NCBI GenBank assembly: GCA_020086605.1
Contig: JACBWW010000004.1
Coordinates: 39,395,630-39,459,629, forward strand
Length of the DNA: 64,000 nt
Origin: Lanius collurio
Taxonomy: Eukaryota; Chordata; Aves; Passeriformes; Laniidae
Direction: 5' to 3'
The position numbers were made by a program, and so were the translations under genes. Below are positions 1-12,504 of the stretch, piece by piece; position 1 is the first letter of the stretch, and each line of letters begins with the position of its first letter. The notes beneath the pieces are model-generated. The model was not told the origin of the DNA. It was given only the letters and a program-made list of their open reading frames with translations, and did not search any database.

Positions 1-274
1 TTTGCACTACATGGTCCATTTGAAAAGCTGACACACATGGACAGAAAAAAAAAGGGTAAATGTCAGAAGGGCCTAAGTTTTACTAAAAAGCAGAATGCAG
101 AGAAACATGAAAGGAAATGAAGATATGAGAGACACACCTCAGGAAGAGTGTCAGCTGGAATAGAGTAGCAAGATGTAAGAAATAGCTTCTAATTCTGTAT
201 TAGTTTTGCACTGGTTTGAGGCAGGGGGAGGCAAAAAGAAAGATGTGAATTAAATTGTGAATCAAAAGGTCACC

Positions 275-770
275 ATTGGCTACCACTATTTGTTCATATC
301 ATACAGCTAAGAAAAAGCTTTCTATCATTCTAGGGAACATTACTAAGTGTATTTTTAATAGAGAAAGGAAGATGTTTGTAGTATTTTATGAAATGCTGGT
401 AAATCTCCATTTGGAGTACTGTGTACAGTTCTGGTCATCTGTGCTCACGAAAAAGAAACTTGATTTGGAACAGATGCAGTCCTCAGAGTCTCCTGGGACA
501 AATGAGAGAATGGAATATGTGTTTTTAATGGAGAGAACAGAGGAGTTTGATTTAGTCTAGGCAAATTAAGTCTGAGAAGATATGTGCTTCCTCTTTGTAA
601 CTGAATTCAGGAGATCGATACTGACGAGGACTAGAAGCTATTAAAAGGTTACATATCACCTAAATTTAGAATGGAAAGTACGGTTTCTTAACTGTTCAAG
701 GAATAGGGTTCTGAAATGTTCTTCCAGAGAGGATAGTGTGAGCCAGGAACCTAAACTATTTAAAAATGGA
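275..770 (+). mobile_element. CR1 LINE relic, end of ORF2
   Basis: The + strand frame from 276 to 560 contains the segment HLEYCVQFW at about 405-435. This is a hallmark of the C-terminal part of CR1 ORF2 (usual form PHLEYCVQFWAP). The following 200 bases resemble the decayed remainder of that region but no longer keep one frame. The copy lacks the endonuclease and reverse transcriptase parts and is a dead 5'-truncated fragment. The amino-acid motif is seen directly; the family assignment rests on knowledge of avian CR1. Both ends are approximate. Confidence 0.6.
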
Positions 771-3320
771 ACTGCAATAATTGTGTAATTAAAACATATT
801 TCCTCTTAAAAAATCTCTGGTACAAAGTTTGAGTGTCTAAATATATTGGCATATTCAGGGAATTCTGAAAGCAAAGACAGTAGATTATACCATTTTTCCT
901 TGCATGAATCTCATACTTCAGGACTTTTACTAGTCACCTATGTCATCCAAAAAAAACCTTCTCCACATTGATATGTCATTCTTAGAACCACTAAGTACTG
1001 AACATTAACAGATGCTGAGGCAAAATGCAGTTATTGTGTGTTCACCTTCCTGGAGTTATTGAATAGTCCTGTTTAAGTGCTTAAGCTTGAATTGGGCAAA
1101 CACTCTTCTGGATCAGGAAAGAATTTTCAACTACAAAATAGGGGTGGGGGGTTTGTTTGTCTTTTTTGGTTTTTTCTTTCTTTTTCGTTTTGTTTTCTTT
1201 AATGATTCTCTGTGAGGATCATCTTTTTTTTTTAATCTGCCAATTCAAAATCTAACTTGATGCTGATGCTTTCACTTTCTGATTCTTTCTGTGGCATGGT
1301 ACTGGGTTTAATCTCTTGATTAGCAAAATTGACAAAAAAGTGCTGGCAAGGGTTTGGGGAATATGAAGCCAGTGTTCTGTGGTTTGTTTCAAACTGGACA
1401 GATGTGTCTTATTGTCAATTGTAGATGAAACCCTGTGTGCCTGAATTCCACAGCAGTGAGATGCAGAGTACCTGAGCAAGCAGAGCAGAAGAGCTCTGGT
1501 TATTGTAATAAGATCTATTATAATCTACCCTGTGCTAGTTGCCTGATTAGTCCATAGCAATGAGGGAAATGAGATGCCAAAGCAGGAACTCTGACCAGTG
1601 AGAGAGGAGCAGCAGGGGATGTAACCAGGCACAGATCCATCTGTGAAGCAGCTTGGGAAGGAGCAAGATCTAAGCTAATGCAGCTCTCAAGTGAAGGGAG
1701 GAGGCCACCAAAAAGGCTTCCTCAGGCTCTTTCTCACACAAGTCTGACCCAAGGCTGCAGGGATGCCTTATCAGAGTGGGCTTCTGGCACAGACAGCCCA
1801 GGAGGGAAGGAGGTTTCAGGGTCTATTGGTGCCTTGGAGTCCTGAGAGTATGGTCAGACCCACAGGTTTGTTGTGCTGCTCCAGCTTCTGCTTATGAGGC
1901 AAAAACATGTACAGCAGTTGCACTTTTTTCTCCCTCTCTAATAAACAGCTCATCCCTATTTTACACTTCTACCTGTTTTATTAGGCTTTGTATTTAATTT
2001 GGAGTTCGTTTTCTTTTTGTTGTTGTTTGAAGGATGGGGGGGCAGGAGGTTGCATCCTGGCTTGGTAGTTTTAGCCTTTTGTCAGTGACCCTAGAAAGTT
2101 TTTTCATTCTTCACTTAAAAGGAGTTCAAGATACTCCCTTTCTGTATTTTAATCTAGAAAGTTTCTCCTTTTACTGTTTTTTTTTTTTTTAATATAGCCC
2201 CACATTGGCCAGTTTCTGTTACCTGCAGTATCTGATTCTTTCTCACAACCTGTTGTGTTAACCCTGGCCAGGTCTGGCCTTCTGTATACATACCTTTGTA
2301 ATTAATATTGCTGAAAGTGATGAACTTTGTACTGATATAAAATTATTATATTCATCTCATTCTATTATACTGCATTATTAGGGGGAGCAGCCATTTTTTA
2401 TTGAATGACAAAACTCTACTCTCATTTAATCCTCATGTTTAGGTGATTTTGGTTTCTGTTTTTCAGTTACAGGAATAAGCAAACAAACAGAAAAAAAGGA
2501 TTACCATACCTGCTGTAGTGCCAGTTCTATGTGTGTTTGGTTCTCCAGGTGTTTCTGTTTCTGCAGTTAAGCCATGGTAAGTCGGCTCATTCCTTAGAGC
2601 TCCTTGTGATCCATTGATCTTTACCCAAATGCTCTTCATTCCATCTGTTGCAATGTGGGAACCTGCTGTGGCGTATTTTATGCTGTTTGTTCGTTATGGT
2701 GCTTCTTTACAGTCATAGTCAATGACTAATTAAGCTATGTCAGGCCTTTTGAGAGGTGCTAATAAGTTTAAAAATTTACTAGTTATTTCTACACTACAGA
2801 CAGAAATTACATGGTTTGTGGCTAAGGAGCCAAAGAGGGACTTTAAAGAACTGAGTTCCCTTTTGCACTGTCACTGCTTCTGGGCTGGTCTCGAGACACT
2901 CGCTGAATTTCCATGGCTTTGACTCAGGAAAATATTTGAGTGAATGCTGAATAATAAAGTCAGTCATGCTGTCAAGGGCCTTCTTGAGTTAAGACTCTTG
3001 GAAGTGGGCAAACAGGCCCCTACCTCCATCTAGTTTTCCATTTATGAGTCTGTAACTCATCCAAAGTCTCTCCATTTACTCAGCAAGCTCTGAGTCGGGC
3101 CTTTAAAAGAATAAGGAATACCAGGTCCTGACCAGGTACCTCGCAGAAAGGCACCTTGAGCCCAGCTGGGGTCTCAACTAGAAGATAAATTATATGTTTG
3201 GAAAAAGGTGTATAGTTAATTTGCAAAACCCAGTAGCTGTCCTGTAACTACATGCCAAAATAATGCTTTCATAAATCTTCATTACAGAGTGGATATTTGC
3301 CATTCAGTATTACCCACTTC
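771..3320. other. non-coding, T-rich tract and possible LTR-like patch
   Basis: No supported gene. A T/G-rich low-complexity tract lies at 1141-1240. The stretch 1500-2000 is richer in G+C and has an AATAAA near 1930, like an old LTR, but no ends could be defined. The short open frames here show no family motif. Confidence 0.5.
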
Positions 3321-3329
3321 AGAGACCAA

Positions 3330-3600
3330 ATGTGACTCATTATTAAATTACTTCAATCTGTGCTGATGTAGAAGCACCCCTGACACATCTCTTTGTGAGC
3401 CATTTCTTCAGAGTAATTGCATTAGTAATAGCCGATTACACAGCAATCTTATGTTCCTACAAAATTAAGGTAATTACTGTAGCTAAAAACACATCCCTCT
3501 ATATTCTGTCCTAGCAAGGAAGCTGGTAAAAGGCAGTGTAATGCTTCCATTCTTTGTAACAAGAGAAACATTAAGGTATAATTACATTATTGATGCGGCG
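3330..3600. promoter_or_regulatory. candidate conserved non-coding element
   Basis: An AT-rich, non-repetitive stretch with several homeodomain-type cores, including GTAATTGCATTAGTAATAG, CCGATTACA and GGTAATTAC, plus an intact CAGCAATC box. No frame stays open. The site density resembles vertebrate conserved enhancers, but conservation cannot be judged from one sequence, so this is inference only. Confidence 0.2.
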
Positions 3601-6600
3601 TAGGAGAAGTTTTCATATTTGAAAGGAGCATGGAAACAAAATAAGAGTTTGAAGCTATAAAATCTCAGTCTATAAAGGGGGAAAAAAAAAGATCTTTTGC
3701 ATTTAGATACCTTAACAAGTATGGAGAAAATGTATTTGAAATGCATGAATGAGTTTGTGTTCTGTACTTTAAAAATATTACATGTTTGTCTTTGAAGCAG
3801 ATTTTATTCTGCAAAAGTGCATTTTTCTTTGACGGGATTCCAGAGAAACTGATACAGTTATACTTTTATACAAAGTAAATAGGTATTAATTCTTTAATTT
3901 AATGGCAAACCTCCTGAATGCTACGGTCAGATTCTAATTAGACTGTGTGCTATAGAATTTGATTTGTATTTTAATTTTCACCTTTCTTTATATCTCTGAG
4001 GGAAACTTGACATTTCACATTTTTTTTTAATACAATATTAGAAGTTTAATATAACAGCTGAGGGAGAACAGACGGGACATTCCCTGTACATGTAGCTAAA
4101 TAATTAAGACTTGAATATTCTAGAAGGGATATTGAAAAATTAATCTCTTCAGAGACATTATGGAGTGTCAAAATTCATAGACAGAGTGGATTACTAGGTC
4201 ATGAGAGTGGCAGCTTGTGTTTGGGTGGGGGCTGAAGAGAGTCTGTTGCATGATGTAAGTTCTCCTTGCAGATTCTGCTTTCTGTTGGATCAAAGTGCCA
4301 TGGTTGAATTGCTGATGGCCCTCAAGTAGACAAGAAATGTTCAGTTCTTGCAGTGCAAAACTCATGAGATTAACAGGGTGCTCAAAACTGTTTTGATTAC
4401 AAAGATTAAGCCAAGCAACTAAATATGGATTGTTCAACTGACACAGCAGAATATGCGAATGGGTTAGGTTAAGCTAAATTCCTTTTATGTAAGTATCTTA
4501 ACAACTCCGGTATATATTTTACATTTATTAGGAATATTCATGGTGAATGAAGGGGCTCTTTTAAATCTTTTACAAATTAGAAATCTTATGGGATCAGAGT
4601 AACAACTTCAGGAACGTCTTTTGCAGGAAGAGAAATTATGGAAGAAAATACTGTGGTTTTCTGTTACACACCATCAGCACTAAGGACAACGGACAGCATC
4701 TCCAGCAGGAAGCTATCCAAAGCCACGTTTTTAAAGATAATGTGATAACTCACACAGGCTGTGTTTTCAAAGACATTTGTCGTGTGTTTTGTTGTGGGAT
4801 TCAATGTTTACCTGGAGACACCTCACTGACTTCAGCAGCCAAGCATGTGAGAGTGATAGGCCCAGGAAGAGAGAGAGGCTGAATGTAATCATGGTGTCGA
4901 ATGAATATTGTTGCATCATACAGCACATTTTGGAAGGAAGTGCTTTGAGGACAGCAAAGACATGTTTATCTGGTATTTTGAATACTGGTACTTCCCACAG
5001 AAAATTTCGGAAATTATAAGGGCAACTTTAAGTTTTTCATTTACTTACACTGCCTCATGCATAATGTAAGGAGAAGAAAAGATGAGTATATTAGTAAGCC
5101 TTTAGCTTTCATAACTCTCAGATGTAACTTTGATGAGATAAAATGAAGTTTCATCCTGGAATAAATTAATTTAACCCTTTCAGATCTTTAAAGAAACTTT
5201 CACTGTGATTTCACAGTAGTTACATTCAGTTGACTTTTTCAATTAATAGTTTTCAGCATTAGGAGAGGTTTGCAGCAAACAGCAGGAAAGCTTTGTTTTA
5301 TTAAAAGCAGCTTGTGTATGTATATTGTTCGAGAAAACTTTTAATGTTCAGAACGTTCATTGGTGTTGAACTCAGGTTTTTTTAGTCTAAAACGCAAATT
5401 AGAAAAAAAAAAAAAACAAAAATGCATGTATTTCCTGGGCATTGTGGAGAGAGCAATGCTTGGCATCTGTGATTAATTTTCCTAACCTATTATAGCTGCA
5501 CTAAGAGCAAGAACTTTCCTCTGACATAAGCAGGATTTGGGTTTGGGTCCTACGTCTGTACAGCAGCTGCTGCAGATGTACAGCTGTTTATTTTACAAGC
5601 CTGGATTACTGTTCCAGCTAAGCCTTGAAAACATCTACTTATCTAGTCCCAGAGCAGGACATGAAACCCAGAACACGATTCTATGATCCTTACACTATTT
5701 CACCTTATCTTATCAGGGCTGTTTCTGTTCTCTGCTGTTGCACGTTTTTTTGGGAGTGGGAAATGCATTAAACTATTGTCAGCCTTTTCCCCACTTCAGA
5801 TATACAGAAAAATCACAAAACTTCTAACTTGGTGGGGTTTTTTTTCCAACAAATAATTGAATTCTTAGAATACCATTGGATGTAGAAAGAGAGCAGCACA
5901 GTGTGCTTAGTGAATTATGCTCTGAGAGGATTCAGATTGGCACTGGCAGCAGAGACAGAATAATTCTGACCACTTTGAAAAATCCTGACCTCCCTCTGTT
6001 ATTCTGTAGATTTAAATCAGCATATCAAACTAAGGAACAAATTCTCTTTGGTGTGAATAATCCCATGTAGTTAGAATAATTTTCACCCTCAGAAAAGTAT
6101 TTTACTTTTTAAGTGATAAAAAGCAGTGGATCTGTAGCTGGTATATTAGTAACTTATGTAGAGTCATTCTTTTGAAATTGCTTTTGAAAAGCAAAACTCC
6201 TCCAGAATAAGCTTGTAATATTGTCCATCATTATCACAGGCACATCTTCTGCCATCTAGTATAATGACAGCAAGAAACAAACAATTCAGGAAAACTATTC
6301 CATCAGCTCAGCACCCAGTTCAAAGCAACAGGTATTAGACCACCTGCTGTCAGACTGCTCTAGTTTTCTGCCAGCACAGAGGATTCAAAAGTGTGGAGAA
6401 GATATAACTTGCTGCAATTCCATAAAATTTTTCTGACACCTGGGGGACAACTGTGGAAGCATCATTTACTCCTTATCCTGGCATTCACTGTTCCAGTGAG
6501 AAAGGAACAGTGAAATATGGCATTATTAACATCTCAATTCTATCCAAAGATTATCCTGCTTCCATGAATAATCCCACGGCTAGTTAAATTCACCTCAGGA

Positions 6601-8260
6601 TAAATGTATGTCCATCTTCAAAGTATTTTGATTTCAAGTTGAACCACTCCAAGATCATTGTAGTAATGTCTCAATCCAGAGTAAATCTTCTTAGGCAAGA
6701 CTGACATTTGAAAAACCAGAAGATATTTAGTATTATAAGGATGACTTCTGGATCATCACTCACTCCTTTAAATTGTTCCTGAAATATTGTACATAAATCT
6801 TAAAAGTCAACAGTAGGTCAGATATAATTCATTGTCTCTAGAGCAAATGCCACCTGAATAATATCTGGAGTAGGTGTAGCATTCTCTGTTCTTTAAGTGA
6901 CTTAGTAATTCAAATGTCTTGGTTTCAAAGATATTTGTTGAGGGGCTGCCTACTCAGTGACATTCTGTTGTCAAGCAGCAGCAAACTTCACATTCCACTC
7001 AATCATTACCCACAAGCACTTGTCTTTTTTCAGTTATTATAATAATATAAGAATCTTCTTAATATGAGAAGAAGATTGCATACAATGTCGATTCCTCTGA
7101 GTATCAGCAAAAAATATACTACCTATTCTCTGTGTAGCCTTAAAAATTCCCAGATCTGGTGTTTAACTTGCTGCAGTAAGGTGCATAGTTCTGTTTCCTG
7201 GTAAAAGAACAGGTAATTATGTTTGTCTGTTTTTGAAAGCTTGACTACAAGCAGAAACATAAGATAAAAGGTAGGGTTTAGCAGTAAGCTAGTGGTAATC
7301 TTACCATTCTATCACATCTGCTGTCATTCCCTTCTGCCATTCAAATACCGGCCAAGTGTTTAACCTGTAAAATAATTGAAGATCATAACACATATAAATC
7401 TCATTTCAGTTGGTCATGGTCCTTTCCAGCCCTCTGTCTTACAGTGTTTGTGTGCAGATTCGTTTGTAAAAATTAGGTATAAAATACAAACCTACTTTTG
7501 TGATTGAAGCTAGAAAATTATGTGCCAGGCTCCATTATATCAGGGTAATTAATGATAGTTGACCCCAGGAGATCTGGAAATAATCTGTACCTGAAAGAAA
7601 AAGTCACAACACAGAAGTTGACTGAATGTCAAGCATCCTCAGAAGGTGGTGCAAACATGTGATCATCTTCTTTGGCCCTTTCTTCTACTACAGCAAAGAA
7701 TGGGCTATAGGAAGGGTTTTTTTAAAAAATGTTTCCTTTCTTAACTCCATTTACTCTCCTTTCTTTTCCATTTATTACCTGTGCAGTTTTCTGTCTTATT
7801 ATCATTTTCAGTTTTTATATGTTCAAGTTCCATCTGCATTCATTGCAGCCATAACTTATGTTTATATTGTTCCCTAGCTTGTTATATAAAAATACATTCT
7901 TCTACTTTTTTGTTTCTATTCCTGTTTCAGGACCTTGATAATTTGGTTGCAAAAGCAATGCCTGTATGCATTTCAGTGACTACTAGAATAGTGGAATTAA
8001 TTTGCAAAGTAGCTTGTTCCTGTTAAAAGCCTCCCCATTGTTCACATAGGACCAATAAAGGTAATTGTTCTTTTATTGTTATGATTTCTAGATTTAATAA
8101 TGATGAGATGAAAAAACCCCAAGAAGTTATTTAAGATATTACTCTTACATAACTCTTAAAAATTAAAGTGTGTTTCAGCCACCAAAGAACAATTGCTCTT
8201 TCTATAACTATATATGCAAATGAAGCTAAGAGTTATATGAAAATACGTTTTGTTCAGTTT
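3601..8260. other. no recognised feature
   Basis: About 4.6 kb of AT-rich sequence with only short chance frames. An exon-like segment near 7931-8025 has a good acceptor, but it reaches a stop at once and shows no recognisable protein. No repeat family was recognised. Confidence 0.5.
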
Positions 8261-8261
8261 T

Positions 8262-8552
8262 TCCCAGGGGATCTCATCCCTGGGAAACATTCTTTAAACA
8301 GCTGGAATTCACTGTTAAGTTCAGGATCCTGACTTTACTGTTTGCCAGGCCTGTGTTCCTCAAGATCACAACTAGAGCCTGCTCACTACAGCCCAAGTGG
8401 CCTCCAGTGAGCTCATCTGCATTTGTGAGCACCAGGTCGACTTCTCCTCTGGCTGGTTCATCCAGTGCCTGGAGCAGGAAATTGTCCATGACACCTTCCA
8501 GGAGTCTGCTGGATCACTTGCAGGCAGCTGTACAGCAGAAAGGCATCAGTTA
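8262..8552 (-). mobile_element. CR1 LINE fragment, endonuclease end
   Basis: The minus-strand frame 8489-8274 reads DNFLLQALDEPARGEVDLVL followed by TNADELTGGHLGCSEQALVV. This is the end of the CR1 apurinic endonuclease domain, which normally runs as DEPTRGxALLDLLLTN and then GxLGCSDHEMVEF. The upstream part in a neighbouring frame, around 8490-8552, continues the similarity, so at least one frameshift is present. It is a short internal relic with no 3' tip. The + strand frame over the same bases is a shadow. Confidence 0.8.
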
Positions 8553-8942
8553 AATTAGCAATGAACAGGTATTGCACAACTTCTTCTTTGTTGTAGATTG
8601 TAGAAAATCTACACCTCCAAAAAGGTGTGTGGACTGTTATCTGGCATTCCTTCCTGCCCAGAATGGGACTGAATTTAGCAGGTGGATCTCATTTCTCTGT
8701 GCTGACCAGGACCTGCATTCTGGACAAGAACCTAAACACTGGTTGAGGTGGAGCACATTTGTTCTTTGCACAGGGTTCTGTTGTTTACTGAGGATCAGAT
8801 CATGCACATTATGTTTAATGATTTGATCAAACTTTTGCTTTTTATTTGAGGGGATAAATTAAAAGTTCTGGTTTAGGACATAGCTGAGATAACTGCAACA
8901 GAGAGGTACCCCAGGTAAGCAAAGACTACTAAATACTGCACT

Positions 8943-9626
8943 TGTTACGGAGATTAAAGGGACACCATTGCCCTAAACTGGGTTCTTCCACCCACCAATC
9001 CACACCTGGGGTCAAAGTGTGGGTGATTTATTTACAGCTCTGCACAGAAAGAGGAGTTAGGTGGCAAATCCACAAAGCTATGCACGAGGCACACAGAAGC
9101 AGGTACACTTAGGGGTTACAATCTTTTAGGGTATTAGCATATCTCACTTGAGTCACTGTTTGGCTATGTCCCTATTGGCTTATCCTTTCCCTACTTCAAT
9201 TTCAAGGCATCACATCCCAAGAAGTCATGGCATTTGTTCAGTCAGCAGTGATGTTTTTGTGGTCAGGGGGTGCCTGAGCAAGGAGTGTGGTTTCTACTAT
9301 TATAATGAGCAAAAGTTCATGGCTAGGGCAAATTCTCACCACAGAACCAGTGAAAACTGGAGAGCTGTAACTCATCACAAAGCATCCTGGATAAGATGGG
9401 TATTACCTATTTTTGGGTTCCCCCTTCAAGGGTCTAGGCCATCAGTTTTGTCTCCTACATTCCTGTGGTTTTTGCTTCCATAATTTAATTGCCATGTTCT
9501 TTGGCTTGTTTTTGGAACTTTGCTCCTGTTATTCACCAGCACCCCTCCCTAAAGTGGCTAGTTTAAGGTATCCCTTTGCTTTATTTACAGACTCCTGTGC
9601 TGCACCGATGTGAATTACACTGACAA
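8943..9626 (-). mobile_element. probable ERV solo LTR
   Basis: The block opens with TGTTACGG at 8943 and can be closed at a CA near 9619 or 9626. On the minus strand an AATAAA (TTTATT on +, 9026-9031) lies about 85 bases before the low-coordinate end, where an LTR polyadenylation signal belongs. Base composition differs from the flanks. No clean target-site duplication was found, so the ends and the call are tentative. There is no retroviral coding region next to it. Confidence 0.4.
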
Positions 9627-10555
9627 TGCAGGGGAATTACCTGTTTTCCCATGTGTTTCAAGGATGATGAGTGTTGAGGTACAAGGTGATGCTCTGTGAA
9701 GTGATAGAACACTTGTAAATAGTGAAAATGGGATCACTTTCTACGTCTTAAACTCAGCAAGTGGAACTTAGCACAGCTTAATTTTTATTTCTCTGTTAGC
9801 AGGCATGGCAACAGAGAAAATACCAAGGGTGAGGGAAATACAAGAGTATCTTCCTCCCAAACTTTCCACAAAAGTGTTGGCTAGTTGAAGTTCTGAAAAT
9901 TAAGAGTAGAACTTTTTTTCTTTCCTGTCTTTTCTTAAGCAAATTGTAGTGATCTGTAACAACTTGTCCAAACAAGCTCCCATAGGTCATTTCAGTCACA
10001 GCTTTGATCATTTATTAAAGATTTAATCTCATTTAAATCCATCCCACACACTAATGATAACCTAATTATTACGTGGAATTGGCAGGACTTTCCTCAGTAC
10101 CCACTCATAAATTCTTCTTTAGGTTAGTCCTCTTTTGATACTCTTAATGCTGGATTGAAAGGGTACTGATTATGTTACTATGATGAATAGAGAGGGAACA
10201 TCAGATGAGTTATGACAAAGGGAGACACAACTTTTTTAATTGGTTTCTGTGAACTAGCTGTTTCACAGCATCTCTATTGGGATGAGCATTTCAGGACAAT
10301 AAGAACTCTAATAACATAATGTAGCACAATACCAATGTATTCACTGCACAGAAGAAAGATGTGGCATTTACTCATACAGAATGTGCTTTTATAAGGGAAG
10401 AGCCAAGGGCACCCACATCCCCTTTAATGTCTGTCAGAAATGTTGCATCTTGAATGAACTCCACAGAGCTGTGGTTCGATTTAACCTTTTCCAGGTAGCC
10501 TAGTTTGAGTATGTATAGACACAGTGAGGAATAACATTTATGTTAAAGGAGAGGC
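9627..10555. other. no recognised feature
   Basis: Single-copy-looking AT-rich sequence between two LTR-like blocks. The minus-strand frame at 9796-10011 has no family signature. Confidence 0.5.
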
Positions 10556-10559
10556 TGCT

Positions 10560-11100
10560 GCCTGAGCAGTTGCACACAGACCACCACAGACTTCACCTGC
10601 TGTGACCTGAGTCCCTTGGCAGTGGAGAGTTCCATGGGTGTCCCTTTGGACTTGGTCACACACACCCTCACTCTCAGGTGCTCAAGTCTGACAGACTTGA
10701 TCCTGGGTCTCCAGTTGCAGAATCTCAGGCACTGGATTTATAAAACTTAATAATTTAATGGTGTGGTACAGCAGCAGGTCAGCTCCAGCTGGGTGCATCT
10801 GTAGAGGGACCCAGAAGAAAGAAGTAATCAAGGCAATTATACCCTTATAACCCACCCCTCATCTGCTCTTCAAATCTTGTTGGAATGGTAATTTTTGGTC
10901 TGGGGTCTTTTAATACCTTATTGGATTTTTTTTTCCTGTGTTCATGCAGGGAGGCTCATACCCTATTCTGCTTGTGTCAAGCTGCAGCTTCTGCGGATGG
11001 TTATTGCCTCCTTATCTTCTTGTTTGTGCTTCTGCTGCACCTGGTAGAGCATGGGAAACTAAAAAAGCCCTGGACTCGAGATAGACATTACTTAGCAACA
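10560..11100 (-). mobile_element. ERV solo LTR (avian ERVL-like)
   Basis: Read on the minus strand, the block begins TGTTGCTAAG at 11100. It then carries TTTCCCATGCTCTACCAGG and a GCAGCAGAAGCAC stretch, close to the U3 of avian ERVL-type LTRs. A TATA-like element (GGGTATAATTGCC) follows near 10845, and an ATTAAA polyadenylation variant lies at 10754-10759, about 195 bases before the estimated end. This order (U3, TATA, signal, U5) is that of an LTR. The low-coordinate end is approximate and no matching target duplication was found. The + strand frame at 10885-11112 is an accident of this LTR. Confidence 0.6.
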
Positions 11101-12410
11101 GCCAAAATGTAAGTGTGTTGCCCATTTCCTTCTCACGCTAAAGACAAAACACAGCACTGTACCAGGTAGTAGGAAAATTAGTAAGAAAATAACTCTATTC
11201 CAGCTGAAAACATATCTAGGTGTGAGTTCACAGTTTGCAGCTTAAGTTTTCAGCAAATCCAGCTATTCCTGGTGAGCAAGTAAAGTTAAGCAGAGAACAC
11301 ACTAAACCACACAGTATTATAAATCTATGTAACTCATTCTGCTTAAAACTTACTTATGATAAACATTTTTTATTTCTCAGTGTGTGGACAGCTCTGTCTT
11401 ATTAACAAGCAAAGGGATCATATAAGCTCACTGTTGATAATAGCAAAGGACTGAACTTGGTGAGCTAAGAAGTTTTTGTTTGGTACCATGCCTGAAAATA
11501 AATCTGTGCTGTGCAATTCTGCATGCCCATTGCCCAGTACTAATGTCTGAATCTGCCTTGGCCTATCTAAAAGTTGCTTATTCTTACTGCAGCTGGCACT
11601 CCTGAGGACTAGAGGTCCTTGTTCTGAGAACCAGTCACAGAGTTCAAATTCACCTGCTGGACTACCCCACAAGTAGTGGAGTTTTTCCCTGTTTACAAGC
11701 TTGAAGGCCACTGCATTGTTACCTCTTTTACAGGAAGAGGTGTGGTAAACCTTAGAATGATTAAAACCATAATCTTTAAATGGCTCAAGGAAGTCACAAG
11801 AGAAAAAAGTTACAAAATTAAATTAAATATATGATTGAAGAGAAACAGCCTATGTGAGATCTCCTTAAGGAGATGAGGAGAAAAAAGAAAGCTGTGTGAC
11901 AAAGTAGGATAAATGCTGTCCTGTTATATGCTTAAGTGAGAACCTCTTTGTACCGAGACGAAAGAAAATTTCTGTGGGTCAAGGCAGAGTGATTTACTTA
12001 TTTTTTCCACTGACTTGTTACCTTCTGCAGAGATGACAAGCATAAAAGTCACATCATTGCAAAGTCAGTTTCTTCAGACTAAATGAACACCCTCACGAAT
12101 GGACAGTGATTTATGAGTTGAGTTCTTTTGGTGAAGGGTGTGTGAAGACTATTCACTAACCATGAATTAGACAGCCAGAAGATAAGTGAACTATTATTCA
12201 CATGATTCAGTGATCTAAATATCACAGGCAATTGAAGCAATTATTCTTCTTTATTTGGTTAAGGATAAAAGGCCCAATTCTAATACTTTTAATGGAGGTA
12301 ATACCTAGTTGTGGAAATAGTGCCTTGACTTTACATGGGATGATTTAAAAGTCTGGACTCTGAAGTGACAGTAAAATTTAAATTAATAATTTTCCTTTCC
12401 TTCCACACAG
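11101..12410. other. no recognised feature
   Basis: AT-rich sequence without a recognised repeat. The minus-strand frame at 11418-11711 shows no known motif. Confidence 0.5.
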
Positions 12411-12504
12411 AACAGCCTCTGTAGAACACCATGCTGTAAAGCCTGTTATGGCTAGCAAGGTTTACAAAAAGAATTCCAGACCCATTGTGAAAAATGTGAA
12501 ATAA
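12411..12504 (+). other. candidate terminal coding exon, unknown gene
   Basis: A strong polypyrimidine acceptor (TTTCCTTTCCTTCCACACAG) is followed by a single open frame of 30 codons that starts one base in and ends at TAA (12502-12504). The peptide ends KKNSRPIVKNVK and is very basic. The AATAAA at 12500-12505 overlaps the stop codon, so any 3' UTR would be unusually short. I do not recognise the peptide, and no upstream exon was identified except a repeat-derived one at 10951-11107 whose phase happens to fit. It could be a chance run; the acceptor is the best evidence. Confidence 0.22.

Noticed and set aside
1500..2000. Possible LTR with AATAAA near 1930
   Set aside because: No TG...CA ends, target duplication or known LTR words could be identified.
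7931..8025. Exon-like + strand segment ending in a stop with an AATAAA just after
   Set aside because: The peptide has no recognisable features, no partner exon was found, and a stop arises in the remaining frames; chance is as likely.
9148..9483. 111-residue + strand frame
   Set aside because: It lies inside the LTR-like block at 8943-9626 and has no recognised domain.
10885..11112. 75-residue + strand frame with a hydrophobic segment and a good downstream donor, resembling a membrane-protein exon
   Set aside because: The bases read on the minus strand as an avian LTR (TG start, U3 words, TATA-like box, polyadenylation variant), so the frame is a by-product.
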